This document shows, one piece after another, positions 9,505 through 19,977 of a DNA stretch of 58,579 nucleotides; the stretch's first letter is position 1; each line of letters begins with the position of its first letter. The notes under the pieces were generated by a model. It was given only the letters and a program-made list of their open reading frames with translations, did no database searches and was not told the origin of the DNA. The stretch is taken from contig KQ481983.1 in assembly GCA_001430745.1 (NCBI GenBank), forward strand, positions 3,544,314 through 3,602,892. The letters are read 5' to 3'. The position numbers and the translations under genes were made by a program. Source of the stretch: Auxenochlorella pyrenoidosa. Its lineage: Eukaryota; Chlorophyta; Trebouxiophyceae; Chlorellales; Chlorellaceae.

Positions 9505-12500
9505 TCAGAAGTTGACTGTCACGCCTGCGACAGAGGGAGGGAAGGAGGGGCGCTGCGTGTAGGAGGGCGGCGCTCCCTGGAGCCGCGCAGGCCTGGCTTG
9601 CCAGCCACAGTGCACTGGTGGCCACCCCCTGGCACCTGCCGCATGGCCCGCCAACCCCAGAGTGCCCTCCCACCTGTGACCTTGACCTTTCTGCCGGCGC
9701 TGGTGACGACGATGCGGATGCGGCAGGCGGGGCTCTGGGTGGCCTGCAGGCAGCGCAGCAGCGGTCGGGGGCACCCCCACAGTGAGGCAGGCCCACAGAG
9801 GCGCGCATTGCGGGCTGTGTGAGCAAGCGCGCCGTGGCCGCTGCACCATGCTGCATCCTGGCATGCATGCCGGAAGTGTGCGCGTCCTCCCCGGGCTCCC
9901 GCTCCCCTGCCACCTCCCTCTCCCTCTCGCCTGCAGCTCAACAACGTTGGTGATGTATGCAGCGGCGCCCTGGACGCTGTCAAGCCGGACAGGCGGGCAG
10001 GAGCAGCCGGAGACGCAGTTCACAGTGCCGGAGCCCAGGGCCGCCGCCTTCTTGTGCAGGATGAACACCTGTGCGCAGAGGGCGGGGCGGTGTGGGGTGG
10101 GGCCGGGCGAGGCAGGGAGCTCAGCCCCGCTTGCCTAAAGCGGCCGATGCCATGCTGCTGCTGAAGCTGGGCACGCAGCTAGCAAAGGTGGCACGAGCTG
10201 GGGTCCCGCGCACAGGCCACAGGAGGGGCGAGGGCGCAAGCACACCTGGGCACGCCGCATGTCGCCCGGGATACCAGAGGCGGTGCTGATGTCGAGCGTC
10301 AATATGCTGCCTGCAGGGATGAGAGCAGGGGTTGAGTGGCCTGGCAGCCGGCAGGGGTGGCGCACGCCTCGAATAAGTGGCGCACAGGCGAGCGGCGGCA
10401 CGCCTCTGGCAGGGAAGGCGCTGGGCCAATCGAGCAGCAGCAGAGCAGCGGCAGCAGTAGTGGCAGCGGCAGGGGCAGCACCTTCTGCGCTGGCCTCATA
10501 GCCCCAGTACTGCGTCTTGAAGGTGGGGGCCGCTGGGAAGTCTGCAGTGTATATGAAGCCGGAGGCCAGCGACACAGCGTTCCTAAAGTTCTCCTGCGCA
10601 TGGGGAAGCGCACGGGAGGGGCGGAATTGTTGCTGCCTGCACCCTGGGGGCCAATCGGCGGGCCAATGCAAGGCAGCTCAAGCAGCCGCCCCAGCGGGAT
10701 ACCTGACTGGGCCGAGGCACACCCCTTTCCCCTCCGCGCCCACCTGGATGGCGCAGTATGGGTTGGTCCCCGGCCTGAGCGTGGGAATCATGGGCGGCAG
10801 GTTTGCGAGCCGACTGTCTGTGCGGCGGGTCAGCGCCAGCCCGGAGCTGGCCTCCCACACGGCCCGGATGACGGGCGCGCAGGCCAGCTCAGCCAGCAGC
10901 TGGTGGCCAGTCGGGTTGGGGTGCACCTGCAGGCAGGCAGGGCGGGGCCAGCTTGTTTAGCAGGGCCCCGGGGACGCCATGGCAGCAGGCGCGCTCGTGC
11001 AGTTGTCTGTGCCAGGCATCGGTTGGCTGGGGACCCGGTGCCAGGCCCGCAGCATGGCACTGCACTGGGTGGGCTGCGCGTGGCGGCATGCAGCGGCAGT
11101 GCACCCATACGCAGGGGGCGCCATGGCCCCAGACGCATGAACGACACGCGACTCAGCAGGCCAGCGCGGTGGCAGAAGAAACTCACAATGTCAAAGTAGA
11201 TGTAGTTCTTGTCGGAGGCTGTGCTCGTGCCGCGGACCTGCTTGTCCACCTGCACAGCGTGGGCGGGGGCGGCGGGTGTGGCGAGCTGGCTGGAGCCGCA
11301 CGCTCCCGCGAGCTCTGGGCAGCGGCGCTGGCGTGTCCTGCCTGCGCATGGCCCATGGCCGGCCATGCTGCCGATTGTGCCAGTCTGCTGGTCTGCCCTT
11401 GAGCTCCGGCCGACCACCACATGCCGCCCAATAGCGGGCCTGCCGGGTCCTGCAGGCACCTTGGCAGGGGCGGCCACCCACCCGGAAGCCGTCGATGTTC
11501 TTGTCCATCAGTCGCCAGGCGGCTGCCCGCATGCTCATGGATGTGACATCATAGTACTGCATTGGAGGGGGGTGGGGCTCAAACGTGGGGAGTGGAGCGA
11601 GAGCGGGCCACAAGCGCTGGGATGCCCAGCATGCGTGCTGCTGCATACTGCCACGCCCCCAGCAAGCCTTGTCCTTATGATTGAGCCTGACTCGACAGAG
11701 CTGGTCCTGCCAGGGCGCAAGCGCAGCAGGGTTGCCAAGCCACTCTCACACCCATCCATAATCCACAGCAGCCAGTCACCTGCGCCAGGTCGTTGAACGA
11801 GCTCTCGGGCCCCGAGAAGAAGAGCCCGCTGGACACGCCGTCCCCGCGCGCCAGGTACCAGCTGTAGTGGTTTAGCAGGACCACGGCCGGCTGGCTGGCC
11901 ACGCGCAGCACCGAGCGCAGCATGAACTCGTACGACCGGCTGCGGCGGTGTGAGGGTGGGGTGGGTAAGGGGTGGGGTGGAGGGCCGCTCCGGGAGGGGC
12001 TCACCCAGGCCTTGGGAGGCCAGCTGTCTGGCTGGCCGCCCCGCTGGCCAGCCTGCGCGTAAACCCAGCAAAGAGGCTGTTCGGCCCAGCCCCACCCCAC
12101 TGCCCTGGTCCAGCTCCGCACCCAGCCAGCCCCGCCCCCCAGCCGGCCCCGGCGCACCGCTGGATGGACGTCTCGTCTGCGTCGTGCTGGTCGTTGACCG
12201 CAAACTCCAGGAAGACCAGGTCGGTGTCCGGGTCCACCAGCGTGGCCACGCACGAGGCAAACCACCCCGAGTTGCTCTTGGGCACGCCCTGGTTGATGAA
12301 CTTGTGGCCACTGCAGCCGACAGAGCGGGTGGGTGGGTGGTCAGAGAAGCCACCCGTTGCCGCGCTGCGCCCCCCCATGCAGCCACATCGGGCGCCACCC
12401 TGCCTGGCTGCCCGCCCCGGGGGGCCGCACTCCAACCCCAACTCACCGGTTTGGGAAGGCGGAGCGGATGAAGGCTTCGAAGCGGGCGGTGTAGGAGAGG

Positions 12501-13374
12501 CCCTGCGCCTCGAGGTCTGCCGCGTTGGTGACAGAGCCCCCCAGGAACACAACCTGCGGGGCAGGCAGGGCCAGCGGCCCGGCGGAGGTTTGGCGGCAGG
12601 GAGGGCGGCCCAGGGCCGGGCCCGCCGGCCCGTGCAGCAGCCGCCGTCTTGCCCACGCCCCGCTGCCCTGCCGTGGGCTGTGACTTGGTCCATAGACACG
12701 CACGCCACACACACACACATACACACACGGCCTCGCATAGGTGTAAGGCCCCCTGCCCTTTCCCCCTCGATACGACAGCCCCCCGTCGTGCCACCGCCCC
12801 CTCCCCCCGAGCCTCACCTTGATGGGCTGACCAGCCATGAGCTTGCGGGCCAGGCGCTGCAGGCGCAGGCCCGAGCCATACAGCATGCCGCGCCGCACCT
12901 CCTCATCTGTGAAGAGCGGCTGCCAGGGCAGCTTCGCTGGCGCCGGCGCCACCCTCAGCTGCTGCTGCAGCGCCCGGCCTGCAGGACAGGCGGGAGGCAT
13001 GTGTGGCCCAGGGGGGGCGGCAGACCAGGGGTCAGTGCATGTGCCCGCTGGCGCACCGGGCGCGGCTGGCCTGTCAAGCCTCCCCACCATGGGATGCTCT
13101 AGCAGGGGAGAGCTCGGATGATGGCGGGATGCCTCGGGGCTGGGGGCTGCACTGGGGCCACCGAGCAGCCACAGGTGCCAGCGGCGGCAGGCGGCGGCAC
13201 CGCGGAAGGCGGCGACGGCGGCACCAGGCTGCAAGGGTTGGGTTCGCTGGCATCGTAAATTCGCTTACCATGTGCGGAAGGCCCCAAGCGGACTGCCGCT
13301 GCATTGGGAGCCAGCCAGACGGGAAGGAGCGCCAAGGCTAGGCAGCTGACCATCCTCCAGGCAATTCCTCGCAT
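9505..13374 (-). CDS. Secreted SGNH/GDSL-type esterase
   Basis: Probable serine esterase or acyl hydrolase, entering the secretory pathway. Translation starts at 13374 with a signal peptide (MRGIAWRMVSCLALALLPVW, then LAPNAAA). Block I is VVFLGGSVTNAADL, where the Ser is the nucleophile. Block III is DLVFLEFAVNDQHD. Block V is YFDIVHPNPTGHQLLAEL, with the Asp and His of the triad. A C-terminal beta-rich domain of about 150 residues follows, with cysteines (NCVSGCSCPP, SPACRIRIVV). The last two exons are 10246-10310-style short pieces and a terminal exon of only 20 bases (9505-9524) that completes KVKVTGVTVNF before TGA; both fit by phase. Candidate roles are deacetylation or de-esterification of wall polysaccharide. 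The substrate cannot be read from sequence. Confidence 0.82.
12706..12728. repeat. CA microsatellite in an intron
   Basis: An (AC)n tract with one T interruption in an intron of the SGNH esterase gene. Confidence 0.8.
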
Positions 13375-14112
13375 TTTGAGACCGCCAATTGAGCTCAATT
13401 CACCCTGAAAACCTGCAAGACCGATCCTGCGGCGCCCAGGAACAGGCCCACTCTGGCCCTCGCACAGTGCGAACGACGGGTTGGCCTGTCGGCACAGGCT
13501 GGAGCTCAAGATATTTGATTGTTAAACCGATTAGACGTGCGGCTCGATGATGTGAGCAGACTGGCACTCCGGTCATCTGGACTGGCGCCAGGTGGGCAGC
13601 CAGAGAGGGAGCGTCATGGAAAGGCTGTGTTTCCCCCGACATTAAAAACAGGGGGTTTCCCTTCTCCTTCACCTCCTGCTGGCAAGCTGGAAAGAGGGAT
13701 CGGAGCGCATGCAGCCCGCCTGTCTGCCTGCCAGCTGCCTTTGGATGCTAGCTCGCCCAGGGCTTTACCGACCACAGGTTTCAAAAGCTGCCTACAAGCC
13801 CAATGATAGCAGCATGCAGCAGCACCCTGCGGATGCCTCATCCGTCCAGCTGTTGATGCCAACAGGGAAACACCTTGCTGCCCCCCTGGTTGTCAGTCGG
13901 GAAGAGACCTTGGCGGTGCCCAGGTTCTTGTGCAGCCCTGGCAGTGCAATCCAAAATGAACAAGGCCATGCCCTGCAGCGCGCTTCAGGGGGATCCCGCC
14001 GGCAGGCTTGCATGCCATGGGTGGCAAGTGCATGCTTCCCACAGCGCTTGCGTCCAACAGGAAGTCCGGAGGTGCAGCAGCACACGCCGAGCTGCCTGCA
14101 CCGTACAATGCA
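13375..14112. other. Intergenic: esterase promoter and FMN-hydrolase 3'UTR
   Basis: Both neighbours are on the minus strand. The part near 13375 should be the esterase promoter and leader, and the part near 14112 the 3'UTR of the HAD gene. Open frames here have no recognisable family or splice context. Confidence 0.45.
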
Positions 14113-15836
14113 TCACAGCGCAAACCCGCGCCGCAGCAGCTCCGCCTCGAGCGCCTCGGCGCCCTCAAACCGCACCGCCGGAATGCCCGCCGCCAGCGCC
14201 CCGTCAACGTTGGCCTGCCGATCGTCCACGAAGAGCAGGCGGTCGGGGGGCAGGCCCAGGTGGGCCACCACAGCAGCAAAGCTTTCTGGCGACGGCTTGC
14301 GCAAGCCCTGCACGGGGGGTGGGGCGGGGGGGGGGGGCTCACTGCACGCTGAGCGAACATTGGGAGAAAAGCAGAAGCATGCAAACTGCACGCGGCTAGC
14401 AGGGTAGGAGGATGCGGCAGGCGGGGGGCCAGCAGTGCACGGGGCTGAGCAGTGCCAGCAATCTGGCCGCGCGCCGTGGGCCCCCAGCACACTGCGGCCA
14501 GGCAGGCGAGCAGGCGGCGCCCACCCTCATGGGTCCATGGCAGGAGACAAAGGTCCACCGCAGGTAGCGCGACAGCGCCAGCTTGCCCTCCACCAGCTGC
14601 CACCAGGCGGGGTAATTGGAGAACGCATGCACCTCGGCCCCCGCAGCGGCCAGCCGCTCCAGCAGCGGTTCCATGCCGTCCAGGTAGCGGTAGCAGGCAG
14701 CCTGCGCGGCGGCGGGGCGGGGGCAGCGTGTGGCCCCGGTGCAAAGCTCGCAGCTGGGTGGGTGGCTGCGGCAGCAAGCCATGCGCGTGCAAAACGGCAG
14801 CGGCCGCAGATGCAGGGTGGCCTGCCACCTTCAAGGCTCTGGGTGTTGGTCCACGCTGGGGGGCCATGCCCACTCCTTGCTTCCCGCTGTCACTGTCCTT
14901 GCCTGGCCCGTGCTGCACTCGCACCCTCCCCAACACAGGGCTGCCAACGCCGCCGGCCCCCGCCACGCCCACCATGTGCGCCTTGAGCGCCTGGCCGTCA
15001 AAGGCGCGCCCATCGGCGAAGAAGATGCGCAGCAGCTCCTCCTCGCTGATCTCGTCCCTCTCAAACTGCGGCCCAACGATGCGGTGGTGTTGGTGGTGGT
15101 GGTGGTGTGTGTGTGTGTGTGGATGTTTGGGAGGGGGCGGGCGGGCGAAGGGGGCCACAGCATCTCGCTGCACCTGCGGGAGCCGCATTCGGCACCACAT
15201 GCACCGGCGACCCCGTGCAACCCTGCGCAGCCTCCCTGGCGTGTGCACCGCCATGTAAATGGCTTGTGCCTGCCTGCACTACCTGCTGAGGGCGGTTCGA
15301 GGCATGCAGCAGGGACAAGCGCAAGCTCAGCCCAGGCAGCGGCGCACCTGCACCCAGGCGGTGGGGTGCTTCCAGGCCAGCAGCTCCTGGAAGGTGCAGT
15401 TGAAGAAGCGGGGCATGTCCTGGAAGAAGGGGTCGTACACCACCGTGTCCATGATGTCCAGCAGCAGCACCGGCGGCTGCGCAGGCGCGGCGCCTGGCTC
15501 GTGGGCTGCGGGGACGGGGGCAGTGCTGCCGGCAGCAGCGCTGCTCCCTGCCGCGGCTTGTACGGCCATGCGTGCCTGCTGGTGCTGCTGAAATCCGCCA
15601 CTGGCAGGCTGCTGCTCTCTATGGCTGCTGGAAGCGGCTGGCGGCTGCCTGGGTTGCTGCTGCTGTGCGTTGTTGGCTCCGCTGCCCATGGCGGCACCCG
15701 CTGCCGCCAGTTCCCTGCTGCCCAGCCTGCCTGGCTGCCGATTGCAGACCGTTCCTGGCGTGGTTTGGGAAACTCGAAGAGCCCCCAACCGCCCGCTGGT
15801 GGCCAGGAACGCCGTCCGAGTGCAAGACAGCCGCAT
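14113..15836 (-). CDS. HAD phosphatase, FMN hydrolase (cpFHy1)-like, plastid-targeted
   Basis: Likely converts FMN to riboflavin in the plastid. After a basic, Ser/Ala/Gln-rich transit-like N-terminus, the HAD core shows motif I (LLLDIMDTVVYDPFFQDMP), the cap segment FERDEISEEELLRIFFADGR, then YLDGMEPLLERL, motif II AFSNYPAWWQLVEGKL, motif III lysine in GLRKPSPESF and motif IV LLFVDDRQANVDGA. This order and wording resemble Arabidopsis chloroplast FMN hydrolase 1 (from memory, not aligned). Four exons join in phase: QVQ-to-FERDE style junctions at tggGTGCAG|, ATG|, and ATGAGG|. I chose Met at 15836 because the sequence after it (MRLSCTRTAFLATSGRLGAL) looks like a transit peptide; an in-frame Met at 15914 is the alternative. 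Shares a short upstream region with the WDR26-like gene. Confidence 0.82.
15083..15121. repeat. GGT/GT microsatellite in an intron
   Basis: A (GGT)n run passing into (GT)n in the first intron of the FMN hydrolase-like gene, just upstream (on the minus strand) of the acceptor before FERDEISEE. On the minus strand it is a C/A-rich tract. Confidence 0.8.
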
Positions 15837-16102
15837 CGGTTGCAGCGCCCGCCCCAGACTCCTATTATAAATGTCCTCCGACTCTGCGCGACACAATTGG
15901 TCAAGTCTGATCAATCAAACAAGCTGCGATGTGGAGCTCTGATGAGCGCGCCCTCATTGCCTTCCGCTCCGTCTGTTCATTGTAGCCGTTCCGCTCCCTC
16001 CCGAAACAGGTTGCTGAACTTTTGCGATATCGGTGTTGTGTGAAAGGTTGCTGTGGGTTCTTGCAGAGCTTTGGGGTTTCGGCGCCTTGCGCCTCAGCTG
16101 CT
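15837..16102. promoter_or_regulatory. Compact bidirectional promoter, FMN hydrolase / WDR26-like
   Basis: Only 266 bases separate the divergent start codons. An AT-rich core (TATTATAAAT at 15863-15872) stands out from the GC-rich surroundings and could serve as a TATA-like element on either strand. The promoter role is inferred from layout. Confidence 0.5.
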
Positions 16103-19100
16103 ATGGGCCCTCCCCAGCCCCGCGAGCCCCAGCTTCACAACGGGGAGGAGGAGCTTCGGAGGTTTCTGGGCCCGCGAGGCCTCATCCACAGGTGAGCCAC
16201 TGGCAGCGGCGGTGGTGTGAGCAGCGGTGGTGTGAGCCGCTGCCGCCCACCGCCAGGCCCACCTCTTGCCTCTGTTGTGAGGCCGCTGCGCAAAGCAGCA
16301 CTAGACAGCTGCAGAGCGCTCCATTCGGGTCTGCCTGTGTTTTCTAGAGCGCACCCTCCTTGAAAACCACTGCACCCGGACCCAGTCCGCTCCTTCTGTC
16401 CTCGAGCTGGCTGCACGCCCGCACACCGCCCACCTTCCGCTGCCTCGGACACCTTGCGCCTATCCAGGGTCGAGTACATCCGGGTGCTGGAGCAGGCGCT
16501 GCGCGCGCTGGGCTATGACGACGTGGCGGCGGCCCTGGAGGCCGCCTCGGGCGTGGTGCAGCAGGCGCCGGTGGCGGCGGCCTTCCGCTCCGCGGTGCTG
16601 GCGGGGCAGTACGACGCCGCGCTGCGCCTGCTGCCCGCAGTGGCAGCCGACGAGCGCGTGGTCGACCGCGCCCGCTTCCTGCTGCTGCGGGCCAAGTATG
16701 TGGAGCTCATGGAGGCGGGGGCCTCCGCGGCGGCGCTGCAGGTGGGCGGCGGGGCAACCTGCTGCTCTGCCTGCTGCTGCAACCTGCTCAGCGCCCGTGC
16801 TGGGTGCTGCCCTTGCTGGGGGTCTGGCAGCAGCCGAGAGCGGGCACGCTTGCTTGTCTAAGATCCAGCAGCCGCAGCACCCCCTGCAGGTGCTGCGCCA
16901 GGAGCTGCAGCCGCTGGACGTGCAGCAGCAGGTGCTGCACAGCCTGGCGGCCCTGCTGCTGCGCGCGCCCGGCGCCGCCAGCAACGGCGCCGCGGGCGGC
17001 TGCGCGGCCGGCGCCGGCGCCGCCCAGCTGGCGGAGGGTCGGGCCGCGCTGCTGGAGGAGCTGCAGGACAGCCTGCTGCCCTCGCTGCTCATCCCGGAGC
17101 GGCGGCTGGAGGAGCTGGTGGAGCAGGTGGGGGCCCATGCGGCTGCCTCTTGGTTCAAGTCGTGCTTTGTTCAAGTTGTGGGCACTGCGCCGCGCCGCGC
17201 CGCGCAGCAGGCAGGTTGTCGGACGTGCTTGGCGCGACGCCAGCTGCGCGCAGCCGGCCCGCCGTGGGGCCAAACAAGGGCCCTTGCCCTCCGTGCCCTC
17301 TGCGCCCTCCTGAGCACATGCTGATGCAGTTTTCCCCCGTGCGCTGCGCCCGCTGCCACGCAGGCGCTGCTGGCGCAGCTGGAAAGCTGCGCGTACTTCA
17401 ACTCACGCGCCACCCACCTCTCGCTCTTCACAGACTTCCAGGCAAGCCTGGGCGCGCCGGCCTCGTCTGCACTCAGCAGCGCAAGCCATCCATGTGCTTG
17501 CAAGCTCCGCAAGCACCAAGCACCTGGTGGTTCAATTGGTCTTGCCACCCAGCAGTCCCCTCGTCTTCTGCTCGGCCAGGATCGCCTGCTCACGCTGCGC
17601 AGCTCCTGAGCACTGCAGCAGCTAAGAGCCGGGCGTCGCTTCGTCCCGACTTCGCTGCCTCCTGCGTACCTGCCTGTTCTGCAGGTGGGCTGCGAGCAGC
17701 TGCCCACGCAGCCGGGGCAGGTGCTGGAGCAGCACAGCAGCGAGGTGTGGGCCATCGCCTTCTCCAGGGACGGGCTGTGGGCCGCCTCGGCCAGCAAGGA
17801 CGGCAGCGCGCTGCTGTGGTGAGCGCCCTTGGGGCGGGCGAGCTGGCCCAGGCCTGTTCGGGGCGCCGCTCCGCCAGGAAGGGGCTGCGGGTGCTGCAGC
17901 AGTGGGCTGTGCGCCTGCGTGGCTGCCCGCGCTGCGCCACAGCCTGTCTTCCCCTCACCCTGTCGGTGCGCCTGCCGACCTGCCAGGGCGTGCCTCTGCA
18001 AGCGTACACCCCGCCTGCGCTGCTGCTGGGCGCTCCCCACCTCACACCCTGCCTTGGTCCCCTGCCCCCGGGCAGGTCGGTGACCCCTGGCGGGCGCCTG
18101 GAGAGCCCGCGCGTGCTGCTGCAGCAGCCCGCGCCCTGCCAGCTGGTGTCCTTCAGCCCCGACTCTCGCCTGCTGCTCACCGCCTCCATGGACGCCTCGG
18201 TGCGCCTGCACGACGTCGCCACCGGCAAGCAGCTTCGTCACTTCCACATGGCTGACGCCGACGCAGCTCAGGCGGCCGCAGGGGCGGCAGCAAGAGGCAC
18301 CGCAGGCGCGGCCGCTGCAGGGGCGGCTGGTCAGGCTGCGGCCGGCGCCGCCGCAGCAGCAGGCGCGCCCACGGTCATGGCCCTCAGCTGGTTTCCTGAC
18401 TCCAGGCGCTTCCTGGTGGCCACCCACCGCGGGATGGCTGTGTACGATGCGCAGCAGGCAGGGGGCGCGCCGCTGCGCAGCCTGCCCTGCGCGCACTCCT
18501 ACGGTAGGCACCGGGCGGGGGTGCCTTGCCCAGAGCAGGGGCAGCGGGGGCTGCCGGGCGGCGGGCAGGGGCGCGTGCACCCGGGCTGTATGCCGCCAAG
18601 GCGCTGGGTGGGCCCGCCACCAGCTGCCGCCGTGCTGGCGCAGCGCAGCGCCCGTAACCAGCCCGCGTGCCCGCCCCCCCTGCAGTGTACGATGCGCTGG
18701 TGGGCCCCGGCGGCGGCTGCGTCATCTCGGTGGGCCAGGACAAGCGCATTGCCTTCACGCGGTGGGTGGGCCCGCGCTGCCTGGCCGGGGCGCGCTGCTG
18801 CGGTCGCGTGGCTGCCTTTCCGGGATGCCCACGGGAGGCGCAGCCCACAGGGGCGGCAGGTTGATGGTGCGCGGCCAGACTGCTCAGCGGCTGCATCGCG
18901 GGCCTCGCACCCTGTCTGTCGGCTGCAGGTTGAGCGACCTGCGTGTGGAGGTCATTCTAGAGTCTGGGGCGGTCACATCCATCCACCTCAGCCCCTGCGG
19001 CCGCTTCCTCACCGCCAACCTGTCAGACAGCCTGGTGCACGTGTGGCAGCTGCCAGAGGGCCTGGCACGCGCAGCAGGCACAGCAGGCAGCGCCCTCGCC

Positions 19101-19526
19101 GCAGCAGCGCCCCTGACGCACGCGTCGCTGGGCGCCGGCGGCGCGGCCAACGACAGCGCCAGCGTGATTTGCGGCAGCCGCGGCAGCAGCAGCGCCAGCC
19201 TGGTCGGCCCCTCGGCGCGCGACCCGCTTGACGCCCTGCCCCTCGCGCCCGCCCACGAGCTGCGCATGGCGGGCGCCAAGCCGTCGCGCTACGTGCTGCG
19301 GTCGTGCGTGGGCGGCGCCGCCAGCGGGTTTGTCGCCGGCGGCGCCGAGGACTGCCGCCTTTACATTTGGAGCCGGCGGTCGGGGGAGCTGCTCGAGTGC
19401 CTGCCGGGCCACTCGGGCTGCATCAACGCCACCGCGTGGCACCCCACCAACCCCTGGCTGCTGGCCTCGGCATCCGACGACGGCACCATCCGCACCTGGC
19501 TGGCCCCGGCGGCCCTGCGGGCATGA
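16103..19526 (+). CDS. WDR26/GID7-like LisH-CTLH-WD40 protein
   Basis: Probable subunit of the CTLH/GID E3 ubiquitin ligase. Exons: 16103-16191, 16468-16741, 16890-17126, 17364-17441, 17695-17818, 18076-18503, 18686-18761 and 18929-19526. The N-terminus has LisH-type sequence (LEQALRALGYDDVAAALEAA) and a CTLH helix bundle (FRSAVLAGQYDAALRLLPAV, then FLLLRAKYVELMEAGASAAA and LQVLRQELQPL), in the order seen in WDR26. WD40 blades follow: HSSEVWAIAFSRDG, SFSPDSRLLLTASMDASVRL, SVGQDKRIAF, TSIHLSPCGRFLTANLSDS, and finally GHSGCINATAWHPTNPWLLA. Two Ala/Gly-rich insertions (about 18255-18370 and 19070-19230) lie in surface loops. Intron 4 uses a GC donor. TGTAA lies 170 bases after the stop. Confidence 0.87.
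17442..17694 (+). other. GC-AG intron in the WDR26-like gene
   Basis: Donor TTCCAG|GCAAGC, acceptor GTTCTGCAG, phase 0. Joins SLFTDFQ to VGCEQLPTQPGQVLEQH. The next GT (GTCTGC) is in the wrong phase. Confidence 0.7.
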
Positions 19527-19977
19527 GCACACCAGCTCCCAAAGGCCTGGAGGGCCCGACCTGCTCAGCGCGGGCAAGCCCCAGCTGGGCTAGGTTGGCA
19601 CCTGTACCACCACCCGTGCCTGCCCCCTGTACACTCACAGACTGTACTTTGTTGGCTGCCATTTTGGCTCTCTCAGCTGCGCCCGTTGGGCTCGCTGTAA
19701 ATCCTTGAGTTCTTGCAGTGCTGGAATGAGGTGCAGAGGTGCAGCATGGGAAGGACGTGCAAAGCAGGGAGAGGGGGGGAGCTGAAAGTGAGGAGGGGGA
19801 GCGGGTGGTGGGTTCAATGTGGCACCGCGCAGGGACAGACGTGCAAGCAGACAGTGGCAGCAAGACCAGGGAACAGGAGAGGAAATGCAGAATGGGAGTT
19901 TAAGAGGCTGCGACTTGGTGACGAGCACAGGCTGCAGCAAGCCCCGCGTAGCCAGGGCTGGTCGGCGCTGGACGACA
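19527..19977. other. Convergent 3' region with TGTAA signal
   Basis: Holds the 3'UTRs of two converging genes. TGTAA at 19696-19700 is the probable polyadenylation signal of the WDR26-like gene. No supported coding sequence. Confidence 0.5.
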
